Of a stretch of 64,000 bases of DNA, positions 1-11,018 are shown one piece after another. The stretch comes from Rana temporaria (Eukaryota > Chordata > Amphibia > Anura > Ranidae): contig NC_053489.1 in NCBI RefSeq assembly GCF_905171775.1, positions 592,265,844 to 592,329,843 on the forward strand. Reading direction: 5' to 3'. A program made the position numbers and the translations under genes. The stretch's first letter is position 1; every line of letters begins with the position of its first letter. Under the pieces are notes generated by a model that worked only from the letters and a program-made list of their open reading frames with translations, did no database searches and was not told the origin of the DNA.

Positions 1-377
1 TTACCACTAATGGCGGCGATCAGCATTTTTTTCGTGACTGCAACATTATGGCGGACACATCGGACAATTTTGACACATTTTTGGGACCATTGTCATTTTC
101 ACAGCAAAAAGTACTATAAAAATGCATTGTTTACTGTGAAAATGACCATTTCAGTTTAGGAGTTAACCACTAGGGGGCACTGTAGGAGTTATGTGTGACC
201 TCATATGTGTTTCTAACTGTAGGGGGTGGGGCTGGATGTGTGACGTCACTGATCGTCTTTCCCTATATCAGGGCACTGCCACAGTGAAGAACAGGGAAGG
301 TGTGTTTACAGGTACGTGATTGTGCCAAGCCGTGCCATTCTGCTGACGTATATCGACATGAAGGGGTCCTTAAGTGG
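1..377. mobile_element. TTAA-flanked piggyBac-like MITE, right part (cut by window edge)
   Basis: The sequence closely follows the right third of the elements at 25825-26774 and 44854-45831, including the stretch that starts TAATGGCGGCGATCAG and the terminal AGTGGTTAA. It stops at a TTAA at 378-381. The left end lies outside the window. It has no coding capacity. Assignment to a piggyBac-like group rests on the TTAA target site and short inverted ends. Confidence 0.75.
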
Positions 378-914
378 TTAAGAAAAGGACCATTGATAAC
401 CAATCAGATCTCACCTTTTTTTTCTGAAACTGAAGTTACATTGGCTACTGTAAATTACTTCTATTTAGTCATAGTCATGCTGCATAATATAACCTCGCTG
501 AATACCCCTAAAAAAGTGATATATATATATATATTTATACACACACAAAGTATCTTACAAAAGTAAGTACACCCCTCACATTTTTGTAAATATTTTATTA
601 TATCCTTTCATGTGATAACACTGAAGAAATGATACTACTACAATGTAGTAGTGAGTGTACAGCTTGTATAACAGTGTAAATTTGATGTCCCCTCAAAATA
701 CCTCAACACACAGCTATTAATGTCTAAACCACTGGAAACAAAAGTGAGTACAACCCTAAGTAAAAATGTCCAAACTGGGCCCAATAAGCCATTTTGTTCC
801 CTGGTGTCATGTGACTTGTTAGAGTTACAAGATCTCAAGTGTGAATAGGCAGCAGGTGTGTTCAATGTGGTGTTATCGCTCTCACTCTCTCAAACTGGTC
901 ACTCAAAGTTCAAC

Positions 915-2190
915 ATGGCACAGGATCTGAAAAAAAATAATTGTTGCTCTACATAAAGATGGCCTAGGCTATAAGAAGATTGCCAAGACCCTGAAACTGA
1001 GCTGCAGCATGATGGCCAAGACCATACAGTGGTTTAACAGTCAATGTTCCACTCAGAACAGCCCTTACCATGGTCGACCAAAGAAGTTAAGTGATTGATT
1101 GATTGATTGATTTTAATATTTCTTTACAGCGCCACATACACCCTGAAGGGTGTGTCTAAGCGCTGGAAGGAGGTCCGCTGGTCTATTCTGGCCCAAAAAG
1201 CAATCCAAGAGAAAAAAGAAAAAAGACTTCGTAGACGAACTGATGGCTCGTGTACATAAAAGAAAGAGAAACCATATAAAATATCAACAATAAAAACAAA
1301 CGGTAGCAAGGGGGTTTGGAGTGAGGGGGACATAGGGTGAGGGGAGGAGGGGCCAGGTCAGTTTAATAGGCGTGGTCATAATCAACTTGCTCAGTGTCAT
1401 ATGAATAGGTTGTCTTTGGGAAATAGACTTATGAGTGCTGCCAGCATTGCTGTAGAGTTTGAAGGGGTGGGAGGGGGGGGGGTCAGCCTGTCAGTGTTAA
1501 GACCATATGCTGCACACTGCATCAAATTGGTCTGCATGGCTGTTGTTCCAGAAGCCTCTTCTAAAGATGATGCACAAGCAAGCCTGCAAATAGTTTGCTG
1601 AAGACAAGCAGACTAAGGACATGGATTACTGGAACCATGTCCTGTGGTCTGATGAGACCAAGATGAACTTATTTGGTTCAAGCGTGTGTAGGGGCAACCA
1701 AGTGAGGAGTACAAAGACAAGTGTGTCCTGTCAACAGTCAAGCATGGTGGTGGGAGTGTCATGGCCTGGGGCTGCATGAGTGCTTCTGGCACTGGGGAGC
1801 TACAGTTCATTGAGGGAACCATGCATGCCAACATGTACTGTAACATACTGAAGCAGAGTATGATCCCCCTTCCTTCGGAGACTGGGACACAGGGCAGTAT
1901 TCCAACATGATAATGACCCCAAACACACCTCCATGATGACCACTGCCTTGCTAAAGGATCTGAGGGTAAAGGTGAAGGACTGGCCAAGCATGTCTTCAGA
2001 CCTAAACCATATTGAACATCTGTGGGACATCCTCAAATGAAAGGCAAAGGAGTGCAAGGTCTCTAACATCCACCAGCTCTGTGATGTTGTCATGGAAGAG
2101 TGGAAGAGGACTCCAGTGGCAACCTGTGAAGCTCTGGGGAACTCCATACCCAAGAGGGTTGGGGCAGTGCTGGAAAATAATGGTAGCCAC
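915..2190 (+). pseudogene. Tc1-like transposase pseudogene
   Basis: Fragments of a Tc1 transposase can be read in shifting frames: an N-terminal helix-turn-helix piece (KIAKTLKLSCS near 975-1010), the LWSDETK block holding the first catalytic Asp (near 1645), the QHDNDPKHTS block with the second Asp (near 1905-1930) and HIEHLWD with the Glu (near 2010). Frameshifts and stops occur throughout, and the reading is broken by the insertion at 1094-1388. It cannot encode a working enzyme. The better preserved relative lies at 32000-34626. Confidence 0.85.
1094..1388. repeat. Foreign insertion of about 295 bp inside the Tc1 element
   Basis: Aligning this copy with the relative at 32165-32205 shows extra DNA between AAGAAGTTAAGTG and TGCTCAGTGT. 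It opens with a short (ATTG)n run and contains AGCGCC and a GGGTGT-type short palindrome. I do not recognise the family. Clear target duplications are not visible, perhaps because the (ATTG)n run hides them. Confidence 0.6.
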
Positions 2191-2434
2191 ACAAAATATT
2201 GACACTTTGGGCCCAATTTGGACACTTAGGAGTGTAATCACTTTTGTTGCCAGCGGTTTAGACATTAATGGCTGTGTGTTGAGTTATTTTCAGGGGACAG
2301 CAAATTTACACTGTTATACAAGCTGTACACTCACTACTTTACATTGTAGCAAAGTGTCACTTCGTCAGTGTTGTCACATGAAAAGAATCAAATATTTACA
2401 ACAATGCGAGGGGTGTTCTTACAATGTGTGATAC

Positions 2435-2442
<8 letters not shown>

Positions 2443-2518
<76 letters not shown>
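2443..2518. repeat. (TA)n microsatellite
   Basis: An uninterrupted run of about 38 TA units directly follows the right end of the Tc1 element. TA is the Tc1 target, so the array may have been the landing site. Confidence 0.95.
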
Positions 2519-2522
<4 letters not shown>

Positions 2523-2730
2523 CACCACTAAATAATGTATAGAAAGAATGTTCTTATAAGCTATTTTTGTTGCACCCACACAAATTTACTAATTTTGTAT
2601 TACATAGTCAAGAGAGGGCTAAAGATTTCACCTTGCATTACTATGGTCATACTGCAATTAGCCTCCAAGTCTGACAGGTTTTAAAGTCAGGTATTAAAGT
2701 ATGCAAAATAATTCTGTGCTATCTGAGATG

Positions 2731-3192
2731 GTTCAAAAGAGTCAACCAAGCTTGATATAAATGCTGTAAGACCAAATCCTCAGCTGCAGTGATCACACGA
2801 CATCCAACACATATGGGTGCTTATGGGCAATGACCCACCGGAGGTCAAACAACAGAACCGAATGGTATTAAGGAAAGGAAAAAGGAAAAGCACATAGTGT
2901 AATATTGTAGATAAAGGGTTATTTAATGTAGGTAAGAACACTTACATTGAAAGATAAAAAACAGCACTGATCAAATATAAATGGCAACAGTGGGGTCTCT
3001 CACTTTTCCTTTTTCCTTTCCTTAATACCATTCGGTTCTGTTGTTTGACCTCCGGTGGGTCATTGCCAATAAGAACCCATATACCTATCTACCCTGGGCA
3101 TAGTGGATTGAGGTGTTGGATGTTGTGTGATCACTGCAGCTGAGGATTTGGTCTTACAGCATTTATATCAAGCTTGGTTGACCCTTTTGAAC
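2731..3192. repeat. Foldback (long inverted repeat) element
   Basis: Arm 2731-2890 is the near reverse complement of arm 3003-3192, from GTTCAAAAGAGTCAACC at the outside to a CTTTTCCTTTTTCC-type purine/pyrimidine tract at the inside. The spacer is about 110 bp. The right arm carries about 35 extra bases (around 3078-3113). There is no coding capacity. Confidence 0.85.
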
Positions 3193-3970
3193 GTATGTTC
3201 TTCAGGGTTCAATACTTCCGGTAAGCCTCTCTCCATTTGGTGGCGGCCTTTTTCACATTGTGTGTCCCGTTTGGATTATGGGAACATTAGCACTTTTGCT
3301 TTCATTGGACTGCCACTCTTTCAATTTATTTCACATTAGAGACTTTTTCTTCATATATTTTTACCGATACATGTCCATTATTGTTATTATCATTTCCATT
3401 TATTATCGAACACAGTGTTTTATATTACTTGGTGTATTGTTTAGCGCTACAATTTATATGTTCTGCATGTTGCAGTATGGACTTGGAAAAGGAGACTCCG
3501 CCCCTCCAAAATGTGTTTTTGGAGCAACGGCGGCTCACATGCTTGACAGTACTACTATCGATGGCTGATTGCCGACTTCCTGTTGGTCTTCCCGTCTGTG
3601 GAGTGCTGGGTACGGTGTCGGGCACTGGGCAGCTACATGCACTCTCCTGCCCTTTAGAGAGCCTGTGATGTGACATCCTTCATGCAAGCAGGTCCGGGAT
3701 GCGGTCAACCTTGGAGCGGACAGCTGAGCTGTCCCTTGGCTGACGAAATGAAGATATGAGGTGAGATATGTCTACAATGTGGCGACTTTGCATTTGAGGA
3801 TATGCTTGACATATACAGTACCTACAATTGTGAGTTTTTTTTACTCTTTTAACAAAGGATACTGCACCAGGAGCCAGTGTACTCTGTGTCCTTTGTGTCT
3901 TTTCAGTATCTGGTGTCCTGCTGGTTCAAAGAGCAGCAAGGCTTTCCTGGATTCAGTTTCCTAATTGCTA
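3193..3970. repeat. Dispersed repeat, partly shared with 23640-23835
   Basis: The stretch around 3722-3850 (GCTGAGCTGTCCCTTGGCTG, then a TTTGCATTTGA block and CCTACAATTGTGAGT) recurs in the same order at 23683-23790. The rest is single copy in this window. It contains short open frames but none with a recognisable domain. Identity unknown; it could be an untranslated part of a retroelement. Confidence 0.5.
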
Positions 3971-4265
3971 TTAAATGTTCATTTTTGGACTGGCAAAGCA
4001 GGTCTTTTTTTGGCAGCACAATATGTTCACAATGGTTTAAACCTGACCCACCAGACCCTGGGTTTCCCTAAAGAAAGCTTTGATCTCGAATCAAGATCTG
4101 ATACCCTTATTGTTGGCAAAAGCCACAGTCCAACCAATAGTTATTCCACAATACCACTCTCTACATGCATCTTTTGTGGCTTGGGACTTCAAAGATGATG
4201 TTGGATATATACCCTTGAAGAATTATAAATATCCTATTCCCTCTTCCTCGTCTTACTTTTGTATG
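3971..4265. other. No recognisable feature
   Basis: Short frames only, no domain, no repeat shared elsewhere in the window that I could see. Confidence 0.5.
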
Positions 4266-4273
4266 GCCAGAGG

Positions 4274-4426
4274 CAGAGGCGGCTCTCTAATTAGGCAAAT
4301 TAGACAGTGGCCTTAGGCCTCGCCCCCACAGGGGCCTCGCAGCCGCCCAATTTGCCTAATGAATTGGTTAGAGAAAATTCTATAAACGGTTTGCCTAGGG
4401 CCTCACAAAGCCTAGAGCCGCCTTTG
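4274..4426. mobile_element. hAT-type palindromic MITE, 153 bp
   Basis: Ends are inverted (CAGAGGCGGCTCT at the left, AGAGCCGCCTTTG at the right). Flanks are 8-bp near-duplicates GCCAGAGG (4266-4273) and GACAGAGG (4427-4434), one mismatch. An 8-bp duplication and CAG..CTG-like ends are typical of hAT elements. Non-coding. Confidence 0.75.
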
Positions 4427-4615
4427 GACAGAGGTTACTCCACTATACAGGATGTTCCTATTAGTAGCATATAGAAACCTTTTTAAATTAATCCAAATTC
4501 ATAATTTTCATCAAAAGTAACCATATTGAAGATTTAGAGATTGGGGGATTTGTTGGAAAATGTATAATAACCAATCCAATATTAAAGGAGGTATTTCCTG
4601 ATTTTACAACTATTA

Positions 4616-5079
4616 GGCCCCGTACAGACGACCAAACATGTCTGCTGAAACTGGTCTGCGGGCCAGTTTCAGCAGACATGTTCGGTCGTGTGTAGGCCCG
4701 AGCGGACAGGATTCCAGCAAACATTTGCCCGCCGGGCCTTTTCCCAGCGGACAAATATTTCTGGACTTGTTTTAAAACAGTCTGCTGGAATCCTACCCAC
4801 TTCGGTCGTCTGTACAGACCTACCGTACATGTCCGAGCGCCAAGCATTTAACTGGAAGCATTTAACTGGCAGGCCCGCCCACGTCGCCGCGTCATTGTCG
4901 CGGCGATACCGCGTCATCGATGCGGCGACACCGCGGACACGCCCCGCGTATTGTTTACGCGCGGCTTTCTGTACGATGGTTAGTACAGCCATCGTACAGA
5001 AAGCCCCGGGCAGACATGTACGGTGAAAACGGTCCGGCGGACGGTTTCATCGTACATGTTTGCTGGTGTGTACACGGCC
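4616..5079. mobile_element. PIF/Harbinger-type MITE (TTA duplications)
   Basis: Left end GGCCCCGTACAGACGACC pairs with a right end in which TGGTGTGTACACGGCC is recognisable. Flanks are TTA at 4613-4615 and TTA at 5080-5082. GC-rich, CpG-rich interior with further local hairpins. One of several related elements whose ends carry GTACACACGA-like strings. Confidence 0.8.
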
Positions 5080-5403
5080 TTACAATTATTCCCATCATAG
5101 TACACAGTTTTTCAAACTCCCTACTAATATTAAATGTAAAAGAGATATTGGGCAATAGTTCCAATCCAAAGAAAGTGATCATTTGCACCCACAGCTCCAT
5201 CCAATGTGTCACCTGCTAGGAGAATGCTATGAACATTTTGCATAGATGATATTATGTATGGCTCCATATATATTATCTAAAAAGTTCCCTCAGGAAAGTG
5301 GGAAATATATTTAATATTCTTTGGAATTGTAAAAATATTGTGCAGATATGCTGTATGTATATGAACAAATCGAACAATAACAAGAGTGAAATATACTGCA
5401 TAT

Positions 5404-5690
5404 GGCTTCAGCTACATAGAGTATACAGCCTTGTGTTCTGGAACAAAATAGAGTCTGGCTGAGCAGTGCTTAGCCATTCATAGACAGCTTCATATTAATG
5501 ATTGGTGTCATCCACTTGTCTCTCTCCCTCAGCCCATCAGAGGAAGCTTTGTATTAATTCAGAAAATACAAAGCTGCTTAAGAATGGCTGAGTGTTATTC
5601 AGCCCAACTCTATTTTGTTCTGGGTGTGAAACAAGAAGTTCTTTTCTCACTGTCAGAACACAAGGTTGTATACTGCATGTAGCTGAGGTT
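5404..5690. repeat. Imperfect inverted repeat
   Basis: Arm 5404-5482 pairs with 5583-5690. Landmarks are TACAGCCTTGTGTTCTG on the left and CAGAACACAAGGTTGTA on the right, and a shared CTATTTTGTTC block. The right arm is about 30 bp longer. Non-coding. Confidence 0.7.
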
Positions 5691-5721
5691 TACACAGTGT
5701 GCCCAGTGGGTGCACCTATTA

Positions 5722-6234
5722 GGCCCCATTCACACCTGAGGGTAGCGTTTTTGAGTGTTTTGTCGCACGTTTTGTCGTGCTTATTCACACGTATTTGCAC
5801 GTTTGCATACATCGTTGTCCGACGTTTTTTAACTTCGACGTTTTTTATTTTAGCCAATAGGAAAAATTATCATCTCTTTCATCATTTGTTGCTATGTTTG
5901 TAGATTTTTTTTATCTTCTTCCTAGGTGAATATTCTATTTCACAAAACAGATTGAAGTGACAAAACGCCCGTAGAAACGCTTGTTGTCGCGCTAGACGCT
6001 TGAATCGAGTGTTTTCATTAGTTTCTATGGGAATACAAACGTTCAAAATCGCCCAAATCAGCCCAATTCGAGCAACAAAAAAGGGTCCAGAACTTGTTTG
6101 AGCTTCAGGCGTTCGGCTTCAGGCGTTTTGGAGTGGAGATGTGAACCATCTCCATTGAGAATAATGGATTTTTTCCTCTAGCGTTTTATAGCTTCAGGCT
6201 TCAGGCTACAAAACGCTCAGGTGTGAATGGGCCC
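5722..6234. mobile_element. Harbinger-type MITE (TTA duplications)
   Basis: Inverted ends GGCCCCATTCACACCTGAG and CTCAGGTGTGAATGGGCCC are perfect complements apart from one junction base. TTA occurs at 5719-5721 and 6235-6237. The interior is AT-rich, with TTCAGGC and CGTTTTG-type short repeats. Non-coding. Confidence 0.85.
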
Positions 6235-6632
6235 TTAGTGTGGAACATAGGTTGCTTGAGCTAGCTTGGCCCAAACAAACTAGGTAAAGGATCAATAAAC
6301 CTAGGATTCAGCTTTAAACCATACATAAGCCCAAGAACAACAATGTTATATATATTGCAGCTTACAGGTCCTTAGATGTAGTGGCTTTTGTAGTGTTTTC
6401 AGGCCAAGAACATTTTCAACTAGTACAGAACATATCTGTTGATCCGACCAGGAAATTTCCTTCCTTGCCACTATCTTTGAGCTGACTTGGAAGAATAAAT
6501 AAATATTATCCTATTTGTGTAAACTACTAATTCCATCACCCCCCATGTAATGTAGAAGAACTAAGGCATTTATATTTGAAGTACAGCTGGGTGGGAACCA
6601 TGGCTCCCTCTAAAGATACAGTAAAGGAGTAA

Positions 6633-6901
6633 GGCCTCGTACACACGACCGAGGAACTCGACGGGCGAAACACATCGTTTTGCTCGTCGAGTTCCTTGTT
6701 AGGCTGTCGAGGATCTCGGCGAGCCAAATTTCTCCATTGCCGTCTAGGAAAAAGAAGACATGCTCTCTTTTTGGCTCAACGAGATCCTCGACAGTTTCCT
6801 CGTCGAAAAGTGTACACACAACCGGTTTCCTCTGCAAAAAAAAAATAAACAGCAAGTTTCTTGCTGGTTTTTGCCGAGAAACTCGGTCGTGTGTACGAGG
6901 C
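6633..6901. mobile_element. Harbinger-type MITE, sibling of 36424-36690
   Basis: Ends GGCCTCGTACACACGACCGAG and CTCGGTCGTGTGTACGAGGC are inverted. The left flank is TAA; the right flank TTC is a degraded TTA. The interior is the reverse complement of the copy at 36424-36690, so the two insertions sit in opposite orientation. Confidence 0.85.
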
Positions 6902-7592
6902 TTCAGTTTAATAAATGCAGTTACCACATCTAAGGATCTCAGGATCAGAACTCAGAAAGACAAGACAAAGTGCTACATGCACTTTGTCTCCTAGGGAACA
7001 GAAACAATTCATAAGACTTCAAAGGGAACCAGTATACTAAATTTATAGCCCAGTGAGAGTCCGCACACCATCAAGATCTTGTCCTCTGCCTCGCAATCCA
7101 GGGCTTCCACAGCTTTTCCTTAAACTTCCATGTGATCTAAAGTAATGAAACTGTTCTTATGATGAGCTTATAACTTTCACCTGCATGGATTCTTCTAAAA
7201 AAGGCAATAAAGTAGACCCCAGAGAAATGTGATGGAAAGCTAAGCCGGTTACAAATACAATACAGGCCAGAGCTCTTTTCAAAGAGAAATATGCCCTATT
7301 TATGTCATACATATTCTCACTTTTATTCTTATAAATATTCAGTATAACATGAAAAGTAACAAGCTACCTATTCTGTACAGAATTACATTCTAATCTGCAT
7401 ATTTGCATACATTTAAATGACACACTGCTACCATTGTATGACATATGCATAGCCAAGATAATTTAAATATAAAAAAAATACAATGAATTTACAAGACTGC
7501 CTGGAGGAAAAATGACAATGTATAGACCATTTTTGTATGGTATAACATTTACCAGTATTCATTATTACTGTGAAACAATGCAAACCTATATA
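6902..7592. other. Apparently unique DNA
   Basis: AT-rich sequence with no open frame of note, no tandem repeat and no inverted repeat that I can see. Confidence 0.5.
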
Positions 7593-7959
7593 CAGTGGGT
7601 GACTGCGATATTGTGTCAATCTCGCTCCCTTTCTCGGCGAGATTGAGCACCTACGAGCCCCATCGCGGGAGCCAGCGCCGAGCTGTCTTGCCGCGATAGA
7701 GACAAAGCCGTCATAGAAGCGACGGGAGATCAGACTTGGATTCCCGCCAATTCTACACGTGTGCGGCGTTTGGTATGAATCCTGAGGGTGAAGTCCCCGC
7801 CGGATTTTAACTAAAAATCCGGCATGGGTTCCCCCCTCGGGAGCATACCGGGCCCTTAGGTCTGGTATGGGTTGTAAGGAGACCCCCCTACGCCGAAAAA
7901 ACGGCGTAGGGGGTCCCCCTACAATCCATACCAGACCCGTATCCAAAGCACGCTACCCG
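7593..7959. mobile_element. Foldback element copy A, left piece
   Basis: Starts CAGTGGGTG after a TA (7591-7592) and follows, with few differences, the outermost terminal sequence seen (inverted) at 54060-54502 and the inner half of 52659-53040. It includes the hairpin around CCGAAAAAACGG (near 7895). It stops at GCTACCCG (7952-7959), where the hAT element begins; the same element resumes at 15324. Confidence 0.9.
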
Positions 7960-8201
7960 CAGTGCCATCTTAAGAGCATTATAGGCCCCCGGGCAATACA
8001 GTGCACTGGGGCCCTGTCTACACAATCACGCACTAGAATAAAAATGCAAATTATCAATAAGGCGATATTTATTGGTACTTTCAACAAAATCAGTGTTTAA
8101 ACATTAAACACAACGTTTGAACAATATAACATGAGCTTGAAAAGCAAGAAATTGAAAAACAAGACATTACTGATTGAAATTGGACAGTACAAAAACACTA
8201 A

Positions 8202-10670
8202 TCATTTATTAAATTTGCGACACTTTTTTGTACAGAATTCCTTTATAACTGGCTTGAAGTCAATGGTTTTTAGGATGTCATTTTCAATGCACATTAGTGA
8301 AAGCCAGTTCAAACGATGCTGCCCCATTGTGCTGCGAAGCTCATTTTTTATCAGTTTCAATCTTGAGAACGAACGCTCTCCTGCACAGTTGGTCACCATC
8401 ATGCACATGAACACTCTGAGTGCAATTTCCACATTCGGAAAAACAGATTTCAAGTTATCTGAAATTATTTTTCTGTACAATGCAGGAAGAGTCTCACAAT
8501 TTTGATCAAGAATCATGTAGTGCTTGAGATGCTCACATTCATTTAGTAGGTCACCATAATCAAGATCTTTGTGATAAACATTAGCCAGGTATTCACACCT
8601 TTTTTTTAGGTCATCAGAACTAATTGTTTTTAATTCACAGAAGAATGAAAACATATTTCCAATCGATGAATAAGCTTCTGCACGTTTTGTCAGTGCAGGA
8701 ATTAGAGAGTCCAGAACAGGAAGGAATGTTTCCACCTTAAACTTTTCACTTTTACTGAGAAGTACCTCTTCTTCTGATCCGTCATATCTAGTGAGGCGTA
8801 CACTTCGCTTTCCTTCCCGTTTTTCCTTATATTCTGAATCTGGACACCTACTCCTGGCTTTCAATTCATATGCACTAAATCTGTCTCTAGTATCCTGAAG
8901 ATAAGTTTTTAGAGACTCAAGAAGGTTCATGGCAACAAGTATATTCATATCCTCTGATTGCAGGACCTTGCTTGTTTTGTTGACTCTTTCAAGAACGTCA
9001 TTCCAAAGAATTGTGAGGAAGATCGTTTCCAGGTTTTCCATTTTGTCACTCAATCCTTTTGCCTCTCGCCTTGTATTTACTTCCTGTTCAGTGTCAGCTG
9101 ATACAGAATCTAGTGCATTTTTAATTTTCTCAAAACCCTCATGTAAAGCATGAACAGCATCAAAATGTGCCGACCATCTTGTGTCAGACAGACGCTTGAC
9201 CACAATGTTTTTCCCAAGAGATGTTGCAAGAACATTCCATCGATGTGTGGAAGCAGAGAAGAATGAATAAAGACGCTGAACAAAGTCGAAGAATTTTACA
9301 CACTGTAGACAACACTCTGCTGCTTTTACTCCCACCAGGTTCAAGCTGTGTCCAGCACAGGGGACATACATGGCAAACTCATTCAACTGAAGAATCCGTG
9401 CTTGCAATCCAGTATAGCGTCCAGACATATTTGAGGCATTGTCATATGACTGACCACGGCAGTTGGATAGTGGAATTTTGTTCTCCTTAAGGAATCCCAC
9501 AACAGTGTCGGCAAGATTCTTTGCTCCATGAGAAAAGATGGGGATGAACTTAAGAAAACGTTCCACAGGCTCACATCCTCGAATGTACCGGACAGTAAAT
9601 GTCAGTTGATCGGTGTGTGAGATGTCTGGAGTGGAATCTACACTTATTGAATAATATTTTGATTCTTTTATTTCTTCAAGAATAGCAGAAAGAACATGTT
9701 GTCCCATTATTTCAATGAATTCCTCACAAATGTTTGCTGATAAATATGATGGGTTCCCCTTTCCTGGATTCCCATACAATTTGAGATGTTCTTCCAAAAA
9801 AGGGTCAAATTCACTTAACAGCTCAAGAATACCCAAATAGTTTCCATTTTTAGCAGACCCAATTATTTGGTTTTCTCCACGAAATGGCAAACCTCTGGAG
9901 GCAAGAAAGCGAATTACAGAAACCACTCGTGTCAACACTTTATGCCAATACTCCTGCTCTGAGCGAAGTTGTTGAAGTAATAGTGTATCAACATTTCCAG
10001 TTTCTTTATGGCGAATAAAATATGCCGTCATGCACTTGCGATGTTCTTCTCCATTTTCATGTTCACCAATAACATTGCTGTGTTTCCAGTCATTATATCC
10101 TGATGTAGCAAAGGGAGATTCTGTCTTGGAAAATAGGCGACATGCAAAGCAGTACAAACGACCTTGGGATGGCGAATAGAGTAGCCATTCACGCTTTACA
10201 CACTCGCCATTCCGCAATTCACGTTTAAACACATTCTTTGACAAATACCTTGTCTGTGTATTTTCTCTTCCAGTTCCCTTATACACTCTGCCTGAGTTTA
10301 AAAGGTTGCAGTCATGATTCTGGCATGCTGTCGGCCCACTACGAATCCAGTAATCCACTGTACTAGTATTGCTAATATCCCATAGCCCCGGATCTGTGTC
10401 TTGGGTTGCAAACTCCCTTACTGATACAGATGTGGGCATTTCCTCTTGTGGATTTTCCCCAGCAGTAGGATCAGGTAATGATACCATTGGTATTTCTGCT
10501 GGAATTGGAGTGCATGTAGATGTGGATGCTACATCTGGAGGAGCAGAACTACTGGCTGACGTTGCACCTGGATTGAGCCAAGATGTTAGTTTTGGAAGTT
10601 TGCACATTTTCTCTTTCTCCTCTGCAGCCTTTTTCCTCTTCTGTGCTCCACTCAAAACATTACGTTTCAT
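8202..10670 (-). CDS. hAT transposase, ZMYM1-like (zf-TTF / DUF4371 / hAT C-terminal)
   Basis: One uninterrupted frame of 822 residues from the ATG at 10670; the frame stays open upstream to 10784, but MKRNVLSGAQKRKK is the typical start for this group. Order of parts: basic N terminus and Ser/Pro/Thr-rich linker; a TTF-type zinc-finger region (RLYCFACRLFS, then a K-W-H and EEHRKC block, about residues 150-245); a DUF4371-like segment; an RNase-H-fold core with candidate catalytic Asp345 (SISVDSTPD) and Asp410 (QSYDNASNM); and a C-terminal hAT dimerisation region with candidate Glu765 (NCAGERSFS). The expected role is nuclear cut-and-paste transposition. The frame has no stops or frameshifts, so it is either young or under selection. 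A domesticated host gene is possible, but the TIRs and target duplications argue for a transposon gene. Confidence 0.88.
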   Translation of the reverse strand: MKRNVLSGAQKRKKAAEEKEKMCKLPKLTSWLNPGATSASSSAPPDVASTSTCTPIPAEIPMVSLPDPTAGENPQEEMPTSVSVREFATQDTDPGLWDISNTSTVDYWIRSGPTACQNHDCNLLNSGRVYKGTGRENTQTRYLSKNVFKRELRNGECVKREWLLYSPSQGRLYCFACRLFSKTESPFATSGYNDWKHSNVIGEHENGEEHRKCMTAYFIRHKETGNVDTLLLQQLRSEQEYWHKVLTRVVSVIRFLASRGLPFRGENQIIGSAKNGNYLGILELLSEFDPFLEEHLKLYGNPGKGNPSYLSANICEEFIEIMGQHVLSAILEEIKESKYYSISVDSTPDISHTDQLTFTVRYIRGCEPVERFLKFIPIFSHGAKNLADTVVGFLKENKIPLSNCRGQSYDNASNMSGRYTGLQARILQLNEFAMYVPCAGHSLNLVGVKAAECCLQCVKFFDFVQRLYSFFSASTHRWNVLATSLGKNIVVKRLSDTRWSAHFDAVHALHEGFEKIKNALDSVSADTEQEVNTRREAKGLSDKMENLETIFLTILWNDVLERVNKTSKVLQSEDMNILVAMNLLESLKTYLQDTRDRFSAYELKARSRCPDSEYKEKREGKRSVRLTRYDGSEEEVLLSKSEKFKVETFLPVLDSLIPALTKRAEAYSSIGNMFSFFCELKTISSDDLKKRCEYLANVYHKDLDYGDLLNECEHLKHYMILDQNCETLPALYRKIISDNLKSVFPNVEIALRVFMCMMVTNCAGERSFSRLKLIKNELRSTMGQHRLNWLSLMCIENDILKTIDFKPVIKEFCTKKCRKFNK

Positions 10671-10821
10671 TTCTGCACTAAAGGTTATTTTCACCAACAC
10701 GTAATAAACTTTATTTTTCCTCACCTTTTTTACACTTCCTCGAACGAGTGGCAACTCTAAGATTGCTATATAAGGGGGACACATAAGATATTACAGTCAA
10801 AACTTGAGGGGCACTAATAAC

Positions 10822-11014
10822 TTAAAGTGGATGTAAACCCAATTTTTTTTTTTTTTTGTGATGTCACAATGTAGAGTACCCAGGCAGTACACACGCCACT
10901 CCAACATTAATACCCACCAGCACCAGCAGTACCCACACCAGCATTACCCACCAGCACCAGAGTGTGTACATTTATATATATATCTATATTTATTTCGTTT
11001 TTTTAGTTGTATGA
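10822..11014. repeat. MITE head plus left arm of a larger inverted repeat
   Basis: TTAAAGTGGATGTAAACCC at 10822 repeats the head of the MITE at 11019, down to CAATGTAGAGTA. From about 10880 to 11014 the sequence (AGCACCAGCAGTACCC etc.) is the reverse complement of 11813-11965. The pair forms arms around the TTAA MITE. Contains a short (TA)n run. Confidence 0.75.
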
Positions 11015-11018
11015 TTAA

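Larger units (their letters stand above)
548..2436 (+). mobile_element. Decayed Tc1-like transposon with long terminal inverted repeats
   Basis: The ends (548-about 790 and about 2190-2436) are inverted copies of each other, roughly 230 bp long, and match the outer ends of the Tc1 element at 31879-34872. The left end has lost the canonical TA and first base. Between the arms lies a broken transposase gene on the plus strand plus a foreign insertion of about 295 bp. Tc1 elements move by cut-and-paste into TA; this copy is inactive. Confidence 0.85.
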
